This document shows, one piece after another, positions 60,621-64,000 of a stretch of 64,000 bases of DNA. How positions within the stretch are numbered: position 1 is the first letter of the stretch; the number at the start of each line of letters is the position of its first letter. Under the pieces are notes generated by a model. That model saw only the letters and a program-made list of their open reading frames with translations, ran no database searches and was not told the DNA's origin. The translations under genes and the position numbers were made by a program. The DNA is taken from NCBI RefSeq assembly GCF_027409185.1, contig NC_084469.1, positions 103,107,835-103,171,834 of the forward strand. The letters are read 5' to 3'. Source of the stretch: Cynocephalus volans (lineage: Eukaryota; Chordata; Mammalia; Dermoptera; Cynocephalidae).

Positions 60621-62177
60621 GCACTGTTATGGGTTGGTCCTTTTTCCGTGTGTCTTCTTTCTGGAACTGGGATCACCCTGCTTGTATCATTAACAACTGG
60701 TTTCCAACCACTCTACACACTTGAGAGCTCTTTCCATGTTGGTGTACTTGTAACTGCCACTTGGAGCATCCTGACCGCCCCAGAGTGGTAAGGAATGGGG
60801 GCAGGGACCGGGGCATCAGGGAGTTGCTGTGACTGTCCCAGTGAGACACAACAGCACCTCCACATGCCCCGATCCATGCTGGGGACTTGGCATAAGGTGC
60901 CTCCACCACTTTGAGGCCGTGCTTGATCCCGTTTACCAATGAGGAAACTGAGGCACAGACAGAGCTTGCTCAAGATGCTGGGGTTTTGAGTGGTCAGACT
61001 TGAACCCAAAGCCTCAGCCTTCATGGATGGCCTCTCCCCAAGACCTACTGGCTTGTAGCTCAGCCCTGGCTTTGTCCGATTTTCCAAACTTCCTATTCCC
61101 CCTGGCCTGGAAGCTTTGGCACACTCCCTGCGTGCCAGGTGCTCAGTACTGTCTGTATGTCCTCTTGGGTTGGCCCACGTACAGACGAGGAAGGTGGGAG
61201 TCTCTAAGCCCTGTACTTACTCACTGGTTTACTCAACAAGTTTGTCCTCAGGGGAGAATGGCACTGCCCTGGCACGTGGCAGGGCTGGGTTGGAATGGAG
61301 ATGACTCAGTGAGTGAGACCCAGGAGCCCTTGACCTGTCAGGAGTCATGTGCTAGTGAGAGGTGGTGGAGGTGAGTAGAAGGCGGATGCCCTCACAGGGC
61401 TTGGAGCGGGAGTGGTGGTTAGGGAGTGCTTCCTGGAGGCGGTGGCCAGGATTCCTGCCAGGAAAGTGAGAAGGATGGGCAGAAGCAGAGAGGTGACAGG
61501 CTGACTTTGTTGTACCTTTGTGCCCATCCTGCCTGGTGTCGCCCCAGGACACGGGAGACTCCTGTAGAATGTAGAGGGGACGCCACAGAAGGGTTGATGG
61601 CTGGCACTGGGTGTGAGCTCTCACCTTCCCGGGCCGTGGTGGCCGCTTCACTGCAGGGATTGAAAGAGTAGGTTTGGACCTGGTCAGAGAGTCCTCCCCA
61701 GTGTCCCCAAATTTCACATCAGCATGTCCACACTCCACCCCCTTCTCCCACTGTGGTCCCCCAGCTCCTGCCCTTGCCCCCCCACAGCGACCACAGGGCG
61801 CACCTGCACACACCTGAGTCAGGGCATGTCCTCCCTCTGCCCAGAACCCTCCGTGGCTCCCACCTCCAAGCAAACCCAAGGCCTCCCATGGCCCACCATG
61901 CCCTGTCATCTCCTGACCTCACCTCCTCTGCTGTCTCCTGGCTCACCCCTGCAGCTACGTGGCCTCCTGGGAGCCCTCCAGGCTCGCTCCCACCAGGGCT
62001 TCTGCTCTTCCTCTCTGTGCAAATTTCTGTACAACCTGCCCTTCTCTTCCTTGGTCCTACTCAGATCTTGTCTCCTGAGCGGCTGTCCTTGATCTACCCT
62101 AGTGCACACGGAACCCCCACCAGTCAGGCCAGCTGCCTTGATGGGTTTTCCTCAGAGGTCTTATTATTAGCCCCTGA

Positions 62178-62178
62178 A

Positions 62179-62217
<39 letters not shown>

Positions 62218-62218
62218 T
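62178..62218. repeat. (TTA)n microsatellite on a truncated SINE
   Basis: About 13 TTA units run straight into TTTTCTGGCAGCTGGGTGGTAC, the tail end of a reverse tRNA-Ile SINE that then breaks off. As at 4605, a microsatellite occupies the SINE tail. Confidence 0.85.
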
Positions 62219-63591
62219 TCTGGCAGCTGGGTGGTACAGACCTGAAATTATTTTGCATGTGCGTATTCTCTCTCCATCACCATTGTGTCCCTCAGAACAT
62301 CAGCTCCCCAAGGGCAGGGGTTTTGGTTTGGTTGTTTCTTGCTATACTGGCACATAGTAGGAGCGTGATATTTGTTGAATGTACCTGGAAACCAGAATTG
62401 AATGAATTTCACGGTGCAGACATTCATTGAGAAGGGGGGCGGAGGACAGTCCTAGGACTCACCTTTGGGGGCTCACAGCGCACTCGGGGGTGCAGGGACC
62501 CTGAAGCAAGGGCATCTTCCTTATAGGGAGGGCTGGGATGTGCCCCTGCTGATGTGAAGAGTATCACAATATTAAGCTAGTACTAGGCCGCGGGGTTGGC
62601 TCTCTGGGTTGGCTTCCCCAGCTGTAAGATGTGGCTGAGTAGGGTCTCCTCCTCGGGTGTGGTTAGTGAGGTCCCAGACAGCTACCTGTAGGATGCCCCC
62701 TCTGACTCTCGCTGCCTGCCTGGGTGCCAGGTGACCTTGACAAGAGTGGGCACTGTGGTTCTTTTTGTAATGGGAGACCTCCTTTGGGTAAACCTGAACC
62801 TGCCCTGAACCCATGGGGCTGTAGACAAGAGGCCAGTAGAGCTATCCAGGGCCCTGGTGACACCCCCACGACCAGACAAAGGGGGAGGCTTCTACCCCCT
62901 GACACATTTTATCAGTGATAGGTCTTTCAGGGCTGTTGAACTGGCGGGCGAGCCAAGCAGGCAGGAACAATCCCAGCTGGGATGACAGCCGCCTGCCGAG
63001 TGATACGCCCTGGCACGACCAGGCCAACCCCAGAGGAAGCCCCCGTGGCAGACTGGGGACACATCCCTATCTGTCCCGGTCATGGGGCCTCTGTCTTCTG
63101 TGCTCATAGACAGGGTTCTTCTAGAGGGTCGCAACCTCCGGGGAGAGGCCTCCCAGCTGGCCCTGCAGCCAGGAAATGCTGGCTGTGAGGACAGTGGCTT
63201 TACAAGTTGTTCTTTTCTAGCTTGTAGGGCAATGGAGTGCTATGAATCAAGATTGGGGGGCCATGACGGGAAGCCACAAGCCACCCGCTCAGCTTGAGGG
63301 AGTCTTCCTGTGGTTTGGGTTGGTACTTCTCGTCCTGCAACACCAAGTTCCCCATCGTCTGGGCAGAAGCCAGTCAGACGGAAGTCTGGCTTCTGCAGCG
63401 TCTGTCCCGGTGGCTTTGCCTGGTGGCTTTGCCTGGCACAGGCTGCTGGGAAGCTGAGGGCAGGATGCCTTCTGAGGTGGGGAGGTCCCACCTGGAATAC
63501 GCTCCCTGCACTGGGTGAAAAATGGTGCACCAGCTTGAATTTTAAATTTAAAGTCTTTCCAAATTAAAGGAGTTATTCAACTACTCATTGT

Positions 63592-63613
63592 AAAAAAAAA
63601 AAAAAAAAAAAAA
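63592..63613. repeat. Poly-A tract
   Basis: About 22 A following GAGTTATTCAACTACTCATTG. No recognised retroposon head lies upstream. Confidence 0.85.
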
Positions 63614-64000
63614 TCACTCTGTACAGAGTGCACAGAGCAAGATACAAAACAAACAATAAACAAAATTGCACAGACAGAAATTCCTGTTGCCCTTTGCATG
63701 GGACCCCCTCTATCAGTGTGTGTCCCTTACATGATCCTTTTTCTATATCTGTATATGTGGGTGGCCCCTACCCACCCACCTGCCTACCCACCCAATGCCA
63801 CTGTAAGGTCGGCAGCAGCTGCTCTCAGCTGGATAGTCCAAAGTCTCCTAGAATGTGACTGCCTCTCACCAAGTCCCCATGATTCCATGCCTCCAGGGTG
63901 CTGCTATTTAGTGCCTTTTGGTTTTTTTTTTTCCTCTTTTTCTTTTTTGTTTTGTTTTGTTTTTCTGTTGTTTTTGTTTGTAATAATTTTTTTCTTTTGG

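Overview
The window is nuclear DNA of a placental mammal. It carries three genes head to tail on the + strand, in the order known from human 19p13.2: ILF3 (complete), QTRT1 (complete) and the first coding exon of DNM2. Introns follow the GT-AG rule, promoters are CpG islands, and the non-coding DNA holds L1, MIR, MER5 and MaLR remnants. More than 40 short repeats derive from tRNA-Ile, with almost no tRNA-unrelated body. They occur as monomers, as head-to-tail dimers and as a shortened dimer-like type. Dimeric or trimeric tRNA-Ile SINEs of this kind (CYN elements) are described from colugos (Dermoptera), so I infer Galeopterus or Cynocephalus. That inference rests on memory of the CYN family; no search was run.

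Layout. 1-900: ILF3 CpG-island promoter, non-coding exon 1 and start of intron 1. 900-12261: ILF3 intron 1 with L1, MaLR and many SINEs. 12262-27720: ILF3 exons 2 to the end. Coding exons are in phase throughout and predict NF90 (702 aa, terminal exon 22453-22502) and NF110 (895 aa, last exon 27053-27189). 27720-40960: intergenic, with an isolated GC-rich promoter-like segment near 31.2-31.6 kb and a very SINE-dense 8 kb laid over old L1 DNA. 41084-47281: QTRT1 in ten exons, 403 aa, with catalytic and zinc residues intact. 47290-51700: intergenic, with a solitary MaLR-type LTR and a full-length LTR-internal-LTR MaLR provirus that has a 5-bp target duplication. 51.8-52.6 kb: DNM2 promoter region with a ZNF143-type site and seven CCAAT boxes. 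52630-52790: DNM2 exon 1 with the complete P-loop. 52791 to the end: DNM2 intron 1, which opens with the counterpart of the human mir-638 hairpin.

The three genes do not form a pathway. ILF3 encodes double-stranded-RNA-binding proteins, QTRT1 the catalytic subunit of the queuosine tRNA-guanine transglycosylase, and DNM2 the ubiquitous dynamin GTPase. I found no wholly new coding system. The observations most worth a second look are the Asn at ILF3 codon 647 (Ser in human as I recall), the mir-638 counterpart with seed changes, the intact-boundary MaLR provirus, the orphan CpG-rich segment, the NF-Y box cluster, and the SINE architecture.
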